A stretch of 64,000 nt of DNA from an uncultured Bacteroidales bacterium. Lineage in GTDB: Bacteria; Bacteroidota; Bacteroidia; Bacteroidales; UBA932. The notes below the pieces were generated by a model. It did no database searches. It was not told the DNA's origin and saw only the letters and a list, made by a program, of their open reading frames with translations. Below are positions 27,800-37,991 of the stretch, piece by piece. Both the position numbers and the translations under genes were made by a program. The stretch is from contig UQMB01000015.1 of assembly GCA_900541925.1 (NCBI GenBank), positions 1-64,000 of the forward strand, given 5' to 3'. The number at the start of each line of letters is the position of its first letter. The first letter of the stretch is position 1.

Positions 27800-30700
27800 A
27801 TGAAGACCAAGACTTTAGTCACCATCCCTCTCTGCCTCGCGGCAGCCTTTGCAGCCCAGGCTCAGAACACCGGCTGGTATACCCCGACAGTGGAGAACAA
27901 ACCCTTCGTCCGCTGGTGGTGGCTCGGCAGCGCCGTGGACAAGGAAGGCCTCACCTACAACCTGGAAGAATTCGCCAAGGCCGGCATAGGCGGCTACGAG
28001 GTGACCCCTATCTACGGGGTCCAGGGCAACGAGAGCAACGACATCGAGTATCTCTCCCCCAAATGGATGGAGATGTACAAATATCTGGTCTCCGAGTCCG
28101 GGAGACTCGGGCTGGAATGCGACCTCAACAACGGCACAGGCTGGCCGTTCGGAGGCCCGCAGATCACCGAAGAGCTTGCCGCCAAGAAAATGAAGGTCGG
28201 CAAGGACGGAGTCAGCACCGAGCTGACAAGGCAGAAGGTCAAGAGAGCCGCCCCGGGCGGAGAAGGCCTTGTGATGGACCACTACAACCCTGATGCGCTC
28301 AAGGTCTATCTCGACCGCTTCGAGAAGGCGTTCAAGGAGAGCGGGGCCAAATGGCCTCACACCTGGTTCAACGACTCCTACGAAGTCTACGGAGCCGACT
28401 GGACGGAGAAGTTCTCCGATATTTTCAGGGAGCGCTACGGCTACGACATCGTGCCGTTCCTCATGATGCGCCCGGAGAAGCAGGAGCGTCCGCGCGGTCA
28501 GATGCCGCCACAGAACGGGCCTCAGCCTTCAACCAAAGCCGACCCTTCCAAGGTCACCGAATATGACAGGGCGATCGCCGACTACCGCGAGTGCCTCGGC
28601 AGCATCCTGATAGAGAACTTCATAAACCCTTGGATCGAATGGGGCCACAGCCACGGGTCGCTCATACGCAACCAGTCACACGGCTCCCCTGCCAACCTGC
28701 TTGATGTCTACGCGGCTGTCGACATCCCTGAATGCGAGACATACGGACGCTCCGAGTTCGATATTCCGGGACTCCGGCAGGACCCTATACGCAGGCCCAA
28801 CGACGGTGACCCGGCAGTGCTCAAGTTCGCCTCATCAGCAGCCCACGTGGCCGGCCACAAATATGTCTCCTGTGAATCTCTGACCTGGATGACGGAACAT
28901 TTCCGCACCTCCCTGAGCCAGTGCAAGCCGGAACTCGACCAGGCATTCGCCGCCGGCGTCAACCACATCTACTTCCACGGCGCGCCGTACTCCCCGAAAG
29001 GAGCGGAATTCCCGGGATGGATGTTCTACGCCTCGATCAACATGTCCCCTACCGGCGGCATGTGGAGGGATGCCCCGGCGCTGTTCAAGTATGTGGAGCG
29101 CTGCCAGGCCTTCCTCACGGCAGGCAGCCCGGATTCGGACTTCCTCCTCTACTTCCCGGTCTACGATGCATGGAGCAGCATGACCGATACCCCGTACATG
29201 ATGTTCGACATCCACAGCATGGGGCGCAAACTGCCTGAGTTCAAGGCCGTCATGAACGAGATCACCTCCCGCGGATACGATGCCGACTACATCTCAGACA
29301 AGCAGCTCCAGTCCCTGGAGATCACCAAACCGGTAATCGTCCCGGCCTGCAACTTCATGCCGGTGGAGACAGCCCGCCGCCTGGTCGAACTGAAGAAGGC
29401 CGGAGTGCCGGTATATTTCATCGGCAACGTCCCTAAGGATGTGCCTGGCCTGCACGACCTCGCCGTGAGACGCAAGGAATTCCGCAAGATAGCCAGAGGC
29501 TTCGGGAAAGCCGTGAAACTCGACAAGGCGCTCGGAGGCGTGAAGCCGGAAGAATTCCGCAGCATCCTCGGCGGCTCCATGATACGCCGCCGCAACGAAT
29601 GCGGAGGCTGGAACTATTTCGCCGCCATGCTCAAGAATCAGGAAGTGGACGGCTGGATCAAGCTCGGCACCCCGGCAGAATCAGCGATGCTCTACGATGC
29701 CGTCAGCGGCACCAGCGGCAAGGCCATGGTCCGCAGCGCTGCAGACGGATGCGCCGAGATACGGCTCCAGCTCAAACCGGGAGAATCCGTGCTCATCAAG
29801 ACCTTCCCGACGCAGGTCGAGGCACCTGCCTGGAACTATGTCGCCTCGGAGGGTGAAGCGATAGCGATTGATCGCGCATGGAACATCTCCTTCCCTCAGA
29901 GCGACCCTCAGATCAAGGGCAACTTCTTCACGGACAAGCCGATGGACTGGACCAAGCTCAAGGACTGCCCTGAAGCCCGGATAAACTTCGCCACCGCCCT
30001 CTATTCGTCAGCCATCCCTATGACCGACCCTGAGGCGGCGGACAGCTGGATACTCGATCTGGGCGATGTGCGCGAGAGCGCCAGAGTCGTCATCAACGGA
30101 GAAGAGGTCGGGACCGTATGGTGCGCCCCGTTCAGGATTGATGTCGGCAAATACCTCAAGCGGGGCATCAACCTGCTCGATGTATATGTCACCAACCTCC
30201 AGTCCAACAGGATAGCTGACTACGACAGGAGAGGCGTCGAGTGGAGGATATTCAAGGACGCCAACATCAGCACCCTCGGCCGGGACAAAGACTTCGGCAA
30301 GTGGGAGACGGACCCGTCCGGACTCTGCTCGGAGGTGAACCTCATCCCTGTGCACTACGACATTCCGTCCCGCGAGGCGGTGATCGCGCAGGCCCGCAAG
30401 GTCAACGATTATTTCATGCGCAAATACGGCGACCCGGGCAAGGTGGTGCCGTTCCCGTCACGCCACAAGGTCTACGAAGGCAACATCTGGACCCGCGCCG
30501 TTTACTACGAGGGGCTTCTCGCCCTCTACGGAGTGGACCCGCAGCAGAAGTACCTTGACTACACCAGGGCCTGGGGAGAGCGTTTCGAGTGGAACATGCG
30601 CGGAGGCAACTTCCTCACGCGCAACGCGGACAACTATTGCTGCGGCCAGGCGTACATCGACATGTACCGCATCTATGACGACCCGGCGATGATAGCGAAC

Positions 30701-31417
30701 GTGACCAAGTGCATGGAGAACATCCTCGCCACGGAAGAGGCGGACGCCGACTGGACATGGATAGACGCAATCCAGATGGGGATGCCCGTCCTGGTCAAGT
30801 ACGGAGTCACCACAGGCAGGCCGGAGTATTTCGAGAAGGCATGGAAGATGTACAAATGGGCACGCGACCGCTTCTTCAATGAAGAGGAAGGCCTGTGGTG
30901 GCGCGACAAGGACTTCTGCCCGCCATATAAGACCCCTTCCGGCAAGAACTGCTACTGGGGCAGGGGCAACGGCTGGGTAGTGGCCGCCTATGTGCGCGTG
31001 CTCGAAGAACTGCCGGCAGACGACCCGCACAGGGCCATCTATGAGGCCGACTTCAAGTCCATGTGCGAAGCCCTGGTCAAGGTCCAGAGAGAAGACGGCA
31101 ACTGGAACTGCTCCCTCGCCGACCCTGACGACTTCGGAGGCCCGGAGGCCACCGGCACTTCGCTGTTCACCTACGGCCTGGCCTGGGGTGTGCGCACCGG
31201 CATGCTCGACGGGGCGACATACCGCCCGGCGGCCGCAAGGGCATGGAACGCCCTGAACCGCATCTGCATCCACGACAACGGATTCATCGGCTTCTCCCAG
31301 GGCTCAGGGAAGGAACCTAAGGAGGCCCAGCCGGCCACCTACGACAGGATTCCGGATTTCGAGGACTTCGGCACCGGCTGCTACCTGCTGGCGGCAAGCG
31401 AAATCGCGAAACTTTAG
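27800..31417 (+). CDS. GH106 alpha-L-rhamnosidase fused to GH105 unsaturated rhamnogalacturonyl hydrolase
   Basis: This bifunctional exo-enzyme of 1205 residues would remove both end sugars of lyase products: unsaturated galacturonate (GH105) and rhamnose (GH106). It starts at ATG 27800, one base after the previous stop, with a signal peptide (AAFAAQAQ). Residues about 30-850 are GH106-like: PFVRWWWLGSAVDKEGL, LECDLNNGTGWPFGGPQ, SCESLTWMTEHFRTSLSQ, FAAGVNHIYFHGAPYSP, and a C-terminal beta-sandwich (SWILDLGDVRESARVVING). From about 853 comes a near-complete GH105 (alpha/alpha)6 barrel: GNIWTRAVYYEGLLALYG, DWTWIDAIQMGMPVL, YWGRGNGWVVAA, GTGCYLLAASEIAKL. The GH106 part is shorter than the roughly 1100 residues of typical single-domain members. 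A hairpin terminator follows. Confidence 0.88.
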   Translation: MKTKTLVTIPLCLAAAFAAQAQNTGWYTPTVENKPFVRWWWLGSAVDKEGLTYNLEEFAKAGIGGYEVTPIYGVQGNESNDIEYLSPKWMEMYKYLVSESGRLGLECDLNNGTGWPFGGPQITEELAAKKMKVGKDGVSTELTRQKVKRAAPGGEGLVMDHYNPDALKVYLDRFEKAFKESGAKWPHTWFNDSYEVYGADWTEKFSDIFRERYGYDIVPFLMMRPEKQERPRGQMPPQNGPQPSTKADPSKVTEYDRAIADYRECLGSILIENFINPWIEWGHSHGSLIRNQSHGSPANLLDVYAAVDIPECETYGRSEFDIPGLRQDPIRRPNDGDPAVLKFASSAAHVAGHKYVSCESLTWMTEHFRTSLSQCKPELDQAFAAGVNHIYFHGAPYSPKGAEFPGWMFYASINMSPTGGMWRDAPALFKYVERCQAFLTAGSPDSDFLLYFPVYDAWSSMTDTPYMMFDIHSMGRKLPEFKAVMNEITSRGYDADYISDKQLQSLEITKPVIVPACNFMPVETARRLVELKKAGVPVYFIGNVPKDVPGLHDLAVRRKEFRKIARGFGKAVKLDKALGGVKPEEFRSILGGSMIRRRNECGGWNYFAAMLKNQEVDGWIKLGTPAESAMLYDAVSGTSGKAMVRSAADGCAEIRLQLKPGESVLIKTFPTQVEAPAWNYVASEGEAIAIDRAWNISFPQSDPQIKGNFFTDKPMDWTKLKDCPEARINFATALYSSAIPMTDPEAADSWILDLGDVRESARVVINGEEVGTVWCAPFRIDVGKYLKRGINLLDVYVTNLQSNRIADYDRRGVEWRIFKDANISTLGRDKDFGKWETDPSGLCSEVNLIPVHYDIPSREAVIAQARKVNDYFMRKYGDPGKVVPFPSRHKVYEGNIWTRAVYYEGLLALYGVDPQQKYLDYTRAWGERFEWNMRGGNFLTRNADNYCCGQAYIDMYRIYDDPAMIANVTKCMENILATEEADADWTWIDAIQMGMPVLVKYGVTTGRPEYFEKAWKMYKWARDRFFNEEEGLWWRDKDFCPPYKTPSGKNCYWGRGNGWVVAAYVRVLEELPADDPHRAIYEADFKSMCEALVKVQREDGNWNCSLADPDDFGGPEATGTSLFTYGLAWGVRTGMLDGATYRPAAARAWNALNRICIHDNGFIGFSQGSGKEPKEAQPATYDRIPDFEDFGTGCYLLAASEIAKL

Positions 31418-31424
31418 CAATATT

Positions 31425-31463
31425 CCCGGTCCTGGGCCTGCGCTCCGGGCCGGGTTTGTTTTT
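31425..31463 (+). terminator. Terminator at the end of the pectin locus
   Basis: GC-rich stem of about 10 pairs (31425-31435 and 31445-31454, with one G-T pair and one bulged T) followed by TTTGTTTTT. It marks the right border of the polysaccharide locus. Confidence 0.75.
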
Positions 31464-31520
31464 GCCCCGTATGGGACAAAAATATGAGCGTGATTTAAGG
31501 GATAATTCGGATTTTATTAG

Positions 31521-31528
31521 TACTTTTG
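31521..31528 (+). promoter_or_regulatory. -7 box of the PFOR gene
   Basis: TACTTTTG fits TAnnTTTG, 51 bases before the ATG at 31580. No consensus -33 box stands at the right distance. Confidence 0.45.
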
Positions 31529-31579
31529 TGTGAATTGTAATCTCTTCAGAAGACTTACTAAAACTATTATTAAAATAAT

Positions 31580-34500
31580 ATGGCTAAAGAAAAGAAATTC
31601 ATCACCTGTGATGGTAATCAGGCCGCGTCCAATATCGCTTACCTTTTCAGCGAGCACGCTGCCATCTACCCTATCACGCCATCTTCGACAATGGCAGAGA
31701 ACATTGACGAGTGGGCTGCCCACGGCAAGAAGAACCTGTGGGGAGAGACTGTCAAAGTCACCGAGATGCAGAGTGAGGCAGGTGCCGCAGGCGCTGTCCA
31801 CGGTTCCCTCCAGGCTGGTGCCCTGACAACAACCTACACCGCTTCCCAGGGTCTCCTCCTGATGATTCCGAATATGTACAAGATTGCCGGCGAGATGCTT
31901 CCCGCCGTCTTCCACGTATCCGCGCGCGCCCTCGCATCCCACGCCCTCTCCATCTTCGGAGACCACCAGGATGTGATGGCCTGCCGTCAGACAGGTTTCG
32001 CCATGCTCGCCTCAAGCTCCGTACAGGAAGCTCAGGACCTCGCGGCCGTGGCCCATCTCTCCGCCATCAAGGCTTCAGTTCCGTTCCTCCACTTCTTCGA
32101 CGGTTTCCGCACCTCACACGAGATCCAGAAGATCGAGGCCATCGACGAGGAGGACCTCAAGAAGATGGTCAGCCAGAAGTCCCTTGACAACTTCCGCGCA
32201 CGCGCCCTCACCCCTGAGGCCCCTGTGACCCGAGGCACCGCACAGAACGGAGACGTCTACTTCCAGGCCGTCGAGTCCCGCAACCAGGTCTATGAGGCCG
32301 TTCCTGACATCGTGGCCCGCTATATGGGAGAGATCGGAGAACTGACAGGACGCCAGTACCGTCCGTTCGAGTATTACGGAGCGCCGGACGCCGAGTGCAT
32401 CATCGTGGCCATGGGCTCTGTCACCGAGACCGCAAGGGAGGCCGTTGACTACCTCGCCACCCGCGGACGCAAGTACGGTGTCGTCACAGTCCACCTCTAT
32501 CGTCCGTTCTCGGAGAAGTACCTCCTCAAGGTGCTTCCTAAGAGCGTCAAGAAAATCGCCGTCCTCGACAGGACCAAGGAGCCGGGAGCTCTCGGAGAGC
32601 CTCTCTTCCTTGACATCAAGGCGCTGTTCCAGGACAAGGCCAACGCCCCTCTCGTGATCGGCGGACGCTACGGACTTTCTTCCAAGGACACCACTCCGGC
32701 CCAGATCATCGCGGTATTCGACAACCTCGACCGCAAGGAGCCTAAGGCCGACTTCACTATAGGCATCGTCGACGACGTGACCTTCAAGAGCCTCCCTACC
32801 AAGGGCGAGGTTTCCATCGTGAAGAAGGGCACCACCGAGTGCAAGTTCTACGGTCTCGGCTCAGACGGTACCGTTGGAGCCAACAAGAACACCATCAAGA
32901 TCATCGGTACCCACACCGACCTCTACAGCCAGGCATACTTCGACTACGACTCCAAGAAGTCCGGCGGATACACCTGCTCTCACCTGAGGTTCGGCAAGGA
33001 GCCTATCAAAGCCCCGTACCTTGTCAACACACCTGACTTCGTGGCCTGCCACGTGCCTTCATACCTTGAGAAGTACGACGTGCTCAAGGGCATCAAGGAA
33101 GGCGGCAGTCTCCTGCTCAACTCCCTCTGGAACGAGGAGGAGACGATGGAGAGGATCCCTGATTTCGTAAAGTCCGTGATCGGGCGCAAGAAAATCAAGC
33201 TCTACATCATCAACGCCACCAAGATAGCCGCAGAAATCGGTCTCGGCGGACGCACCAACACCATCCTCCAGAGCGCATTCTTCCGCATCTCGGGCATCAT
33301 CCCTGTGGATGACGCCGTCAAGTACATGAAGGACGCCGCCCTCAAGTCCTACGGCAAGAAGGGTGAGAACATCGTCAACATGAACTATGCGGCCATCGAC
33401 CGCGGCGGAGAATACACCGAGGTCAAGGTTCCTGCAGAGTGGGCCAGCATCAACGCCAAGTTCGTTAACCACAACGCCAACCGTCTCGCCACTCCGTTTG
33501 TCAAGGAGATAGCGGACGTGGTCAACGCCCAGTGCGGAGACAGCCTCCCTGTAAGCGCGTTCCTGCCATACAAGGACGGCACCATGCCTGCCGGCACCGC
33601 TGCATACGAGAAGAGAGGCGTGGCCGTGAATGTGCCTGTATGGGACGCCGAGAAGTGTATCCAGTGCAACAGCTGTGCATTTGTCTGCCCTCACGCAGCC
33701 ATCCGTCCGTTCCTCCTCACTCCTGAAGAGGCGGCAGCCGCACCTGCCGGCGTCAAGCTCGCCGACGGCAAGGCCAACCTCAAGGACTACAAGTACGCCA
33801 TCGCGATTTCAGTCTCCGACTGTACCGGTTGCGGCAACTGCGTGGATGTCTGCCTCGCCAAGGACAAGGCGCTCTCCATGCAGCCTTATATGGACAACAC
33901 CGCCGAGCAGGATAACTTCGACTACCTCAACACGAAGGTGGGCTACAAGACCGTCGGAGACCCGAAGGCCAACATGAAGAACTCCCAGTTCGCACAGCCG
34001 CTCTTCGAGTTCTCAGGAGCCTGCGCAGGATGCGGCGAGACCCCATACATCAAGAACATCACACAGCTCTTCGGTGACCACATGATGATCGCCAACGCTA
34101 CCGGATGCTCTTCAATCTACGGAGCTTCATTCCCTTCATCACCATACTGCACAGATGCACACGGACACGGACCGGCATGGGCCAACTCCCTGTTCGAGGA
34201 CTTCTGCGAGTTCGGCCTCGGCATGAGGCTCGGTTCCGAGCGCATCCGCAAGACCGTCGGCGAGCTCATGACCAAGGGCTTGAGCTGCGAGTGCTGCAGC
34301 GACGAGATGAAGGCCCTCTATCAGAAGTGGCTCGACAACAAGGATGACTACGCGGTGACCCGCGAAGTGGCCGACAAGCTCGTCCCTCTCATGGAGGAAT
34401 GCGGCTGCGACACCTGCAAGTCCCTGCTCAAGCTCAAGCAGTACATCCCGGCACGCAGCCAGTGGATCATCGGCGGTGACGGTGCAAGCTACGATATCGG

Positions 34501-35104
34501 CTACGGCGGACTTGACCACGTGCTCGCTTCCGGCGAGAATGTCAACATCCTCGTCCTCGACACCGAGGTCTACTCCAACACCGGCGGACAGTCATCCAAG
34601 TCAACTCCTGCGGGAGCCATCGCCAAGTTCGCGGCCTCCGGCAAGAAGATCCGCAAGAAGGATCTCGGCATGATGGCCATGAGCTATGGCTATGTATATG
34701 TAGCTCAGGTAGCTATGGGTGCAAGCCCTGTCCAGTACCTCAACGCCATCAAGGAAGCCGAGGCCTACGACGGACCGTCTCTTGTCATCGCCTACGCCCC
34801 TTGTATCAACCACGGCCTCAAGGCCGGCATGGGTCTGAGCCAGAAGGAGGAGAAGCTCGCCGTCGACTGCGGCTACTGGCACCTCTACAGGTACAACCCT
34901 ATGCTCGAGGGACAGGACAAGAATCCGTTCTCTCTCGACTCCAAGGAGCCTGACTGGAGCAAGTTCCAGGACTTCCTGAAGGGAGAGGTGAGATTCGCCT
35001 CACTCTACAAGCTCTTCCCTGACAACGCGACCGAACTCCTCGAGAAGACCGAGGAATTCGCGAAAGTCAGGTACGAGAACTACAAGAGACTTGCAGGAAA
35101 ATAA
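31580..35104 (+). CDS. nifJ: Pyruvate:ferredoxin (flavodoxin) oxidoreductase
   Basis: This cytoplasmic enzyme oxidises pyruvate with CoA to acetyl-CoA and CO2, reducing ferredoxin; it is central to anaerobic energy metabolism. At 1174 residues it has the usual single-chain length. The N-terminal domain begins KKFITCDGNQAASNIAYLFSE and AIYPITPSSTMAE. A ferredoxin-like insert carries CIQCNSCAFVCP and CTGCGNCVDVC (two 4Fe-4S sites). The C-terminal thiamine diphosphate domain has GACAGCGETPYIKNITQLFG, GGDGASYDIGYGGLDHV and DTEVYSNTGGQSSKSTP; its extra cysteines (CECC, CGCDTC) fit the proximal cluster region. It stands as a single transcription unit, with no link to the pectin locus except that both feed pyruvate metabolism. 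Confidence 0.97.
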   Translation: MAKEKKFITCDGNQAASNIAYLFSEHAAIYPITPSSTMAENIDEWAAHGKKNLWGETVKVTEMQSEAGAAGAVHGSLQAGALTTTYTASQGLLLMIPNMYKIAGEMLPAVFHVSARALASHALSIFGDHQDVMACRQTGFAMLASSSVQEAQDLAAVAHLSAIKASVPFLHFFDGFRTSHEIQKIEAIDEEDLKKMVSQKSLDNFRARALTPEAPVTRGTAQNGDVYFQAVESRNQVYEAVPDIVARYMGEIGELTGRQYRPFEYYGAPDAECIIVAMGSVTETAREAVDYLATRGRKYGVVTVHLYRPFSEKYLLKVLPKSVKKIAVLDRTKEPGALGEPLFLDIKALFQDKANAPLVIGGRYGLSSKDTTPAQIIAVFDNLDRKEPKADFTIGIVDDVTFKSLPTKGEVSIVKKGTTECKFYGLGSDGTVGANKNTIKIIGTHTDLYSQAYFDYDSKKSGGYTCSHLRFGKEPIKAPYLVNTPDFVACHVPSYLEKYDVLKGIKEGGSLLLNSLWNEEETMERIPDFVKSVIGRKKIKLYIINATKIAAEIGLGGRTNTILQSAFFRISGIIPVDDAVKYMKDAALKSYGKKGENIVNMNYAAIDRGGEYTEVKVPAEWASINAKFVNHNANRLATPFVKEIADVVNAQCGDSLPVSAFLPYKDGTMPAGTAAYEKRGVAVNVPVWDAEKCIQCNSCAFVCPHAAIRPFLLTPEEAAAAPAGVKLADGKANLKDYKYAIAISVSDCTGCGNCVDVCLAKDKALSMQPYMDNTAEQDNFDYLNTKVGYKTVGDPKANMKNSQFAQPLFEFSGACAGCGETPYIKNITQLFGDHMMIANATGCSSIYGASFPSSPYCTDAHGHGPAWANSLFEDFCEFGLGMRLGSERIRKTVGELMTKGLSCECCSDEMKALYQKWLDNKDDYAVTREVADKLVPLMEECGCDTCKSLLKLKQYIPARSQWIIGGDGASYDIGYGGLDHVLASGENVNILVLDTEVYSNTGGQSSKSTPAGAIAKFAASGKKIRKKDLGMMAMSYGYVYVAQVAMGASPVQYLNAIKEAEAYDGPSLVIAYAPCINHGLKAGMGLSQKEEKLAVDCGYWHLYRYNPMLEGQDKNPFSLDSKEPDWSKFQDFLKGEVRFASLYKLFPDNATELLEKTEEFAKVRYENYKRLAGK

Positions 35105-35110
35105 CAATCT

Positions 35111-35141
35111 CTTGCGCTTTTGCAAATAAGCCCTATATTTG
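35111..35141 (+). promoter_or_regulatory. Promoter of the M16 protease gene
   Basis: CTTG at 35111-35114 and TATATTTG at 35134-35141 are 19 bases apart. The TTG at 35139 lies inside the -7 box, so the ATG at 35181 is the start. Confidence 0.6.
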
Positions 35142-35180
35142 CGGTATACTATTGAAGTATTACACTTAGCAACTACAAAA

Positions 35181-37991
35181 ATGGGTAAAAAACTCTTAAT
35201 CTTAGCAGCGGTACTTCTTGGTGCCGCTGCTTTGTGTTATGGACAGCAGCAGCTGCCGCAGCTTCCGAACGACCCGGCGACCCGGGTCGGCAAACTCGAC
35301 AACGGGCTGACATATTACATCCGCCACAACGACAAACCGGCCCAGCGGGCTGAATTCTATCTTGCCACCAATGTCGGCGCCATCCAGGAGACCCCGGACC
35401 AGGACGGTCTGGCGCACTTCCTCGAGCACATGTGCTTCAACGGCACCAAGAACTTCCCGGGCAAAAGCATTCTCAACTGGCTTGAAAGCATAGGCGCCTC
35501 GTTCGGCGGCAATGTCAACGCCTCCACGGGCGTCGAGCAGACCATCTACCTGCTCAACAACATTCCCCTCGTGCGCCCTACCGTAGTGGACACCTGTCTG
35601 CTCATCATGCACGACTACTCCCACTTCGTGACCTGCGACCCGGAAGAGATCGACAAGGAGCGCGGAGTGATCCTCGAAGAGAAACGCTCACGCAACAACG
35701 CCTCCTGGAGGCTGCACGAGAAGTCGCTCCCATATCTGTTCGGCGACAGCAAATACGCCGGATGCACGATCATCGGAAGCGAGGAGAATCTCAAGACCTT
35801 CAAGCCGGAGAGCCTGACCAACTTCTACCACACTTGGTACCGTCCTGACATGCAGGCCCTTATCGTGGTCGGAGACATCGATGTCGATGAGGTCGAGGCC
35901 AAGATCAAGACAACTTTCGCGGACATCCCGGCCGCCGAGAGCCCTAAAGCGAAAGACGTCATCACGATTCCGGACAACGACAAGCCGGTAATCGGCATAC
36001 TCACCGACCCGGAGACTGCAAGCACCTCATTCGAAGTGTACTGGAAGAGCGCCGCACAGCCGGAAGAGCTCAACAGCACGGCAATCGGGCTGATGACGGA
36101 GGTCGCGAAGAGCCTCATCGGCAACATCATGGCCGAAAGGTTCAGCGACATCAGCGCCAAACCTGACGCACCGTTCCTCTCAGCCGGATTCGGCATCGCA
36201 AATTTATGCGAAACCATGGACGTGACCTATGGTGAGGTCACATGCAAGGAGGGTGCAGCCCTCCAGGGATTCGAGGCCATGCTCACCGAGATCGAGAAAA
36301 TGCACCGCTTCGGCTTCACCGACGCCGAGTTCGAGCGCGCGAAAAATGAAGTGCTCTCACAGTATGAGGCCGCCGCAAACAAGGCCGACACCCGCAAGAA
36401 CGCCGAGTTCATGATGCCGATGATCAGCAATTTCTTCGACAACTACGCCTTCATGGACCCGGGCACCGAGTACCAGACCGTGCAGGCACTGCTGGGGCAG
36501 TTCAACGCCGGCATCCTCAACCAGCTCGCGCAGCAGCTCATCACACGCGACAACATGGTCGTGATTTACTCCGGCCCGGAGCGTGAGGGAGCAGTACTCC
36601 CTGAGGCGGACGCGGTACAGTCCATCATTGACAAGGTGGCCGCAGCAGAATACACCATGGAGGCCGGGGAGGAAATCCCGTCCGAATTCCTCAACCCCGC
36701 ATCCCTCAAGGGCGGCAAGGTCAAGAAAAGGGCAGATGGCCTCTACGGCTCCGAGGTGCTCACCCTCAAGAACGGCGTCAAGGTGATTCTCCTCCCGTCA
36801 GACCGCGAGAAGGACAGGATCAGCTTCAACATCTTCAAGAAAGGAGGCCAGAGCCTCATCTCCGACGAGGATCTCTACTCGTTCGAGGACAACATCTGGG
36901 CCCTCTACCAGCAGAACACCGGTGTCGCCGCATTCCCTGCCACGACAGTGAGCAAGATGCTCTCAGGCAAGCAGGTGGCGGTGAGTCCGTACATCAACGG
37001 ATACACCCACGGCGTCAGCGCCACCAGCACCACCAAGGACATAGAGACAGCCTTCCAGCTGATGTATCTCTATTTCACCGCTCCGCGCTTCGACGCCGAT
37101 GAGTACGCCAAGGGCATAAGCCAGATAGAGAACATACTCCCGAACCTCGAAAACCAGCCGAACTGGCAGCTCCAGAAGCAGATAAGCAAGACTATCTATG
37201 ACAGCCCACGCAGATTCACCCTCGACGAGGATGTGCTCGCCAAGGCAAACCTGCAGACCATCGAGAAGAACTACCGCAAGCTCTTCAAGGATGCCGCTGG
37301 AGCGACGCTCGTGATAGTAGGCGACTTCGACAGGGAGACCATCGTCCCGCTCGTGGAGAAGTATGCAGGCTCACTGGCCGGCGGCAAGAAGGCCCCAGAC
37401 TGGCAATACCGCAACGACGGCATCATCAGCGGCCGCAAGGTCAACGACTTCCGCACCGCCATGCAGACTCCTATGGTAACTGTCGTCCAGGTTTACAAGG
37501 CAGACAAGCCATACAGCGTCAAGGATGAGGTGAACGGCACGGCCCTGAGCTACATCCTCAACATGATCTACACGGAGACGCTCCGAGAGGAAGAGGGCGG
37601 CACATACGGTGCGAGCGCCGTGGCGCAGCTCACCCACGAGCCTAATGAGATGCACATCCTCCAGGTGGCATTCCAGACCAACGAGGAGCAGGCCGACAAG
37701 CTTCGCGAACTCGCAGTCAAGGGCCTGGAAGACCTCGCCAAGAACGGCCCTGACGCGGAGAAATTCGAAAAGGCCAGGAAGAACATGGACAAGACCGTCC
37801 CGGAGAACAAGCTGCACAATGCATGGTGGAGCTCCGCCCTTCAGGACGCGGAAAAATACGGCATAGACTATGTGACTGAATATGAAGCCACAGTGAAGGC
37901 CCTGTCTCCGGAAGATGTCAAGAAGGCGGCGGAAGAACTGCTCGCCTCAGGCAACTTCATCGAACTCGTAATGAGACCTGAAGTCAAATAA
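35181..37991 (+). CDS. Periplasmic M16-family zinc metallopeptidase (PqqL-like)
   Basis: This is a large insulinase/pitrilysin-type peptidase, 936 residues from ATG 35181, with a Sec signal (VLLGAAALCYGQ) that places it in the periplasm or envelope. The N-terminal half has the inverted zinc motif HFLEH (His79, Glu82, His83) in GLAHFLEHMCFNGTKNFPG and the distal Glu in DKERGVILEEKRS. The C-terminal half is the inactive partner lobe (LREEEGGTYGASAVAQLTHEP). The architecture of two M16 pairs fits PqqL-like proteases. Substrates are unknown. Its last 45 bases overlap, tail to tail, the LysR-fusion gene on the other strand, and no terminator is visible between them. Confidence 0.9.
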   Translation: MGKKLLILAAVLLGAAALCYGQQQLPQLPNDPATRVGKLDNGLTYYIRHNDKPAQRAEFYLATNVGAIQETPDQDGLAHFLEHMCFNGTKNFPGKSILNWLESIGASFGGNVNASTGVEQTIYLLNNIPLVRPTVVDTCLLIMHDYSHFVTCDPEEIDKERGVILEEKRSRNNASWRLHEKSLPYLFGDSKYAGCTIIGSEENLKTFKPESLTNFYHTWYRPDMQALIVVGDIDVDEVEAKIKTTFADIPAAESPKAKDVITIPDNDKPVIGILTDPETASTSFEVYWKSAAQPEELNSTAIGLMTEVAKSLIGNIMAERFSDISAKPDAPFLSAGFGIANLCETMDVTYGEVTCKEGAALQGFEAMLTEIEKMHRFGFTDAEFERAKNEVLSQYEAAANKADTRKNAEFMMPMISNFFDNYAFMDPGTEYQTVQALLGQFNAGILNQLAQQLITRDNMVVIYSGPEREGAVLPEADAVQSIIDKVAAAEYTMEAGEEIPSEFLNPASLKGGKVKKRADGLYGSEVLTLKNGVKVILLPSDREKDRISFNIFKKGGQSLISDEDLYSFEDNIWALYQQNTGVAAFPATTVSKMLSGKQVAVSPYINGYTHGVSATSTTKDIETAFQLMYLYFTAPRFDADEYAKGISQIENILPNLENQPNWQLQKQISKTIYDSPRRFTLDEDVLAKANLQTIEKNYRKLFKDAAGATLVIVGDFDRETIVPLVEKYAGSLAGGKKAPDWQYRNDGIISGRKVNDFRTAMQTPMVTVVQVYKADKPYSVKDEVNGTALSYILNMIYTETLREEEGGTYGASAVAQLTHEPNEMHILQVAFQTNEEQADKLRELAVKGLEDLAKNGPDAEKFEKARKNMDKTVPENKLHNAWWSSALQDAEKYGIDYVTEYEATVKALSPEDVKKAAEELLASGNFIELVMRPEVK

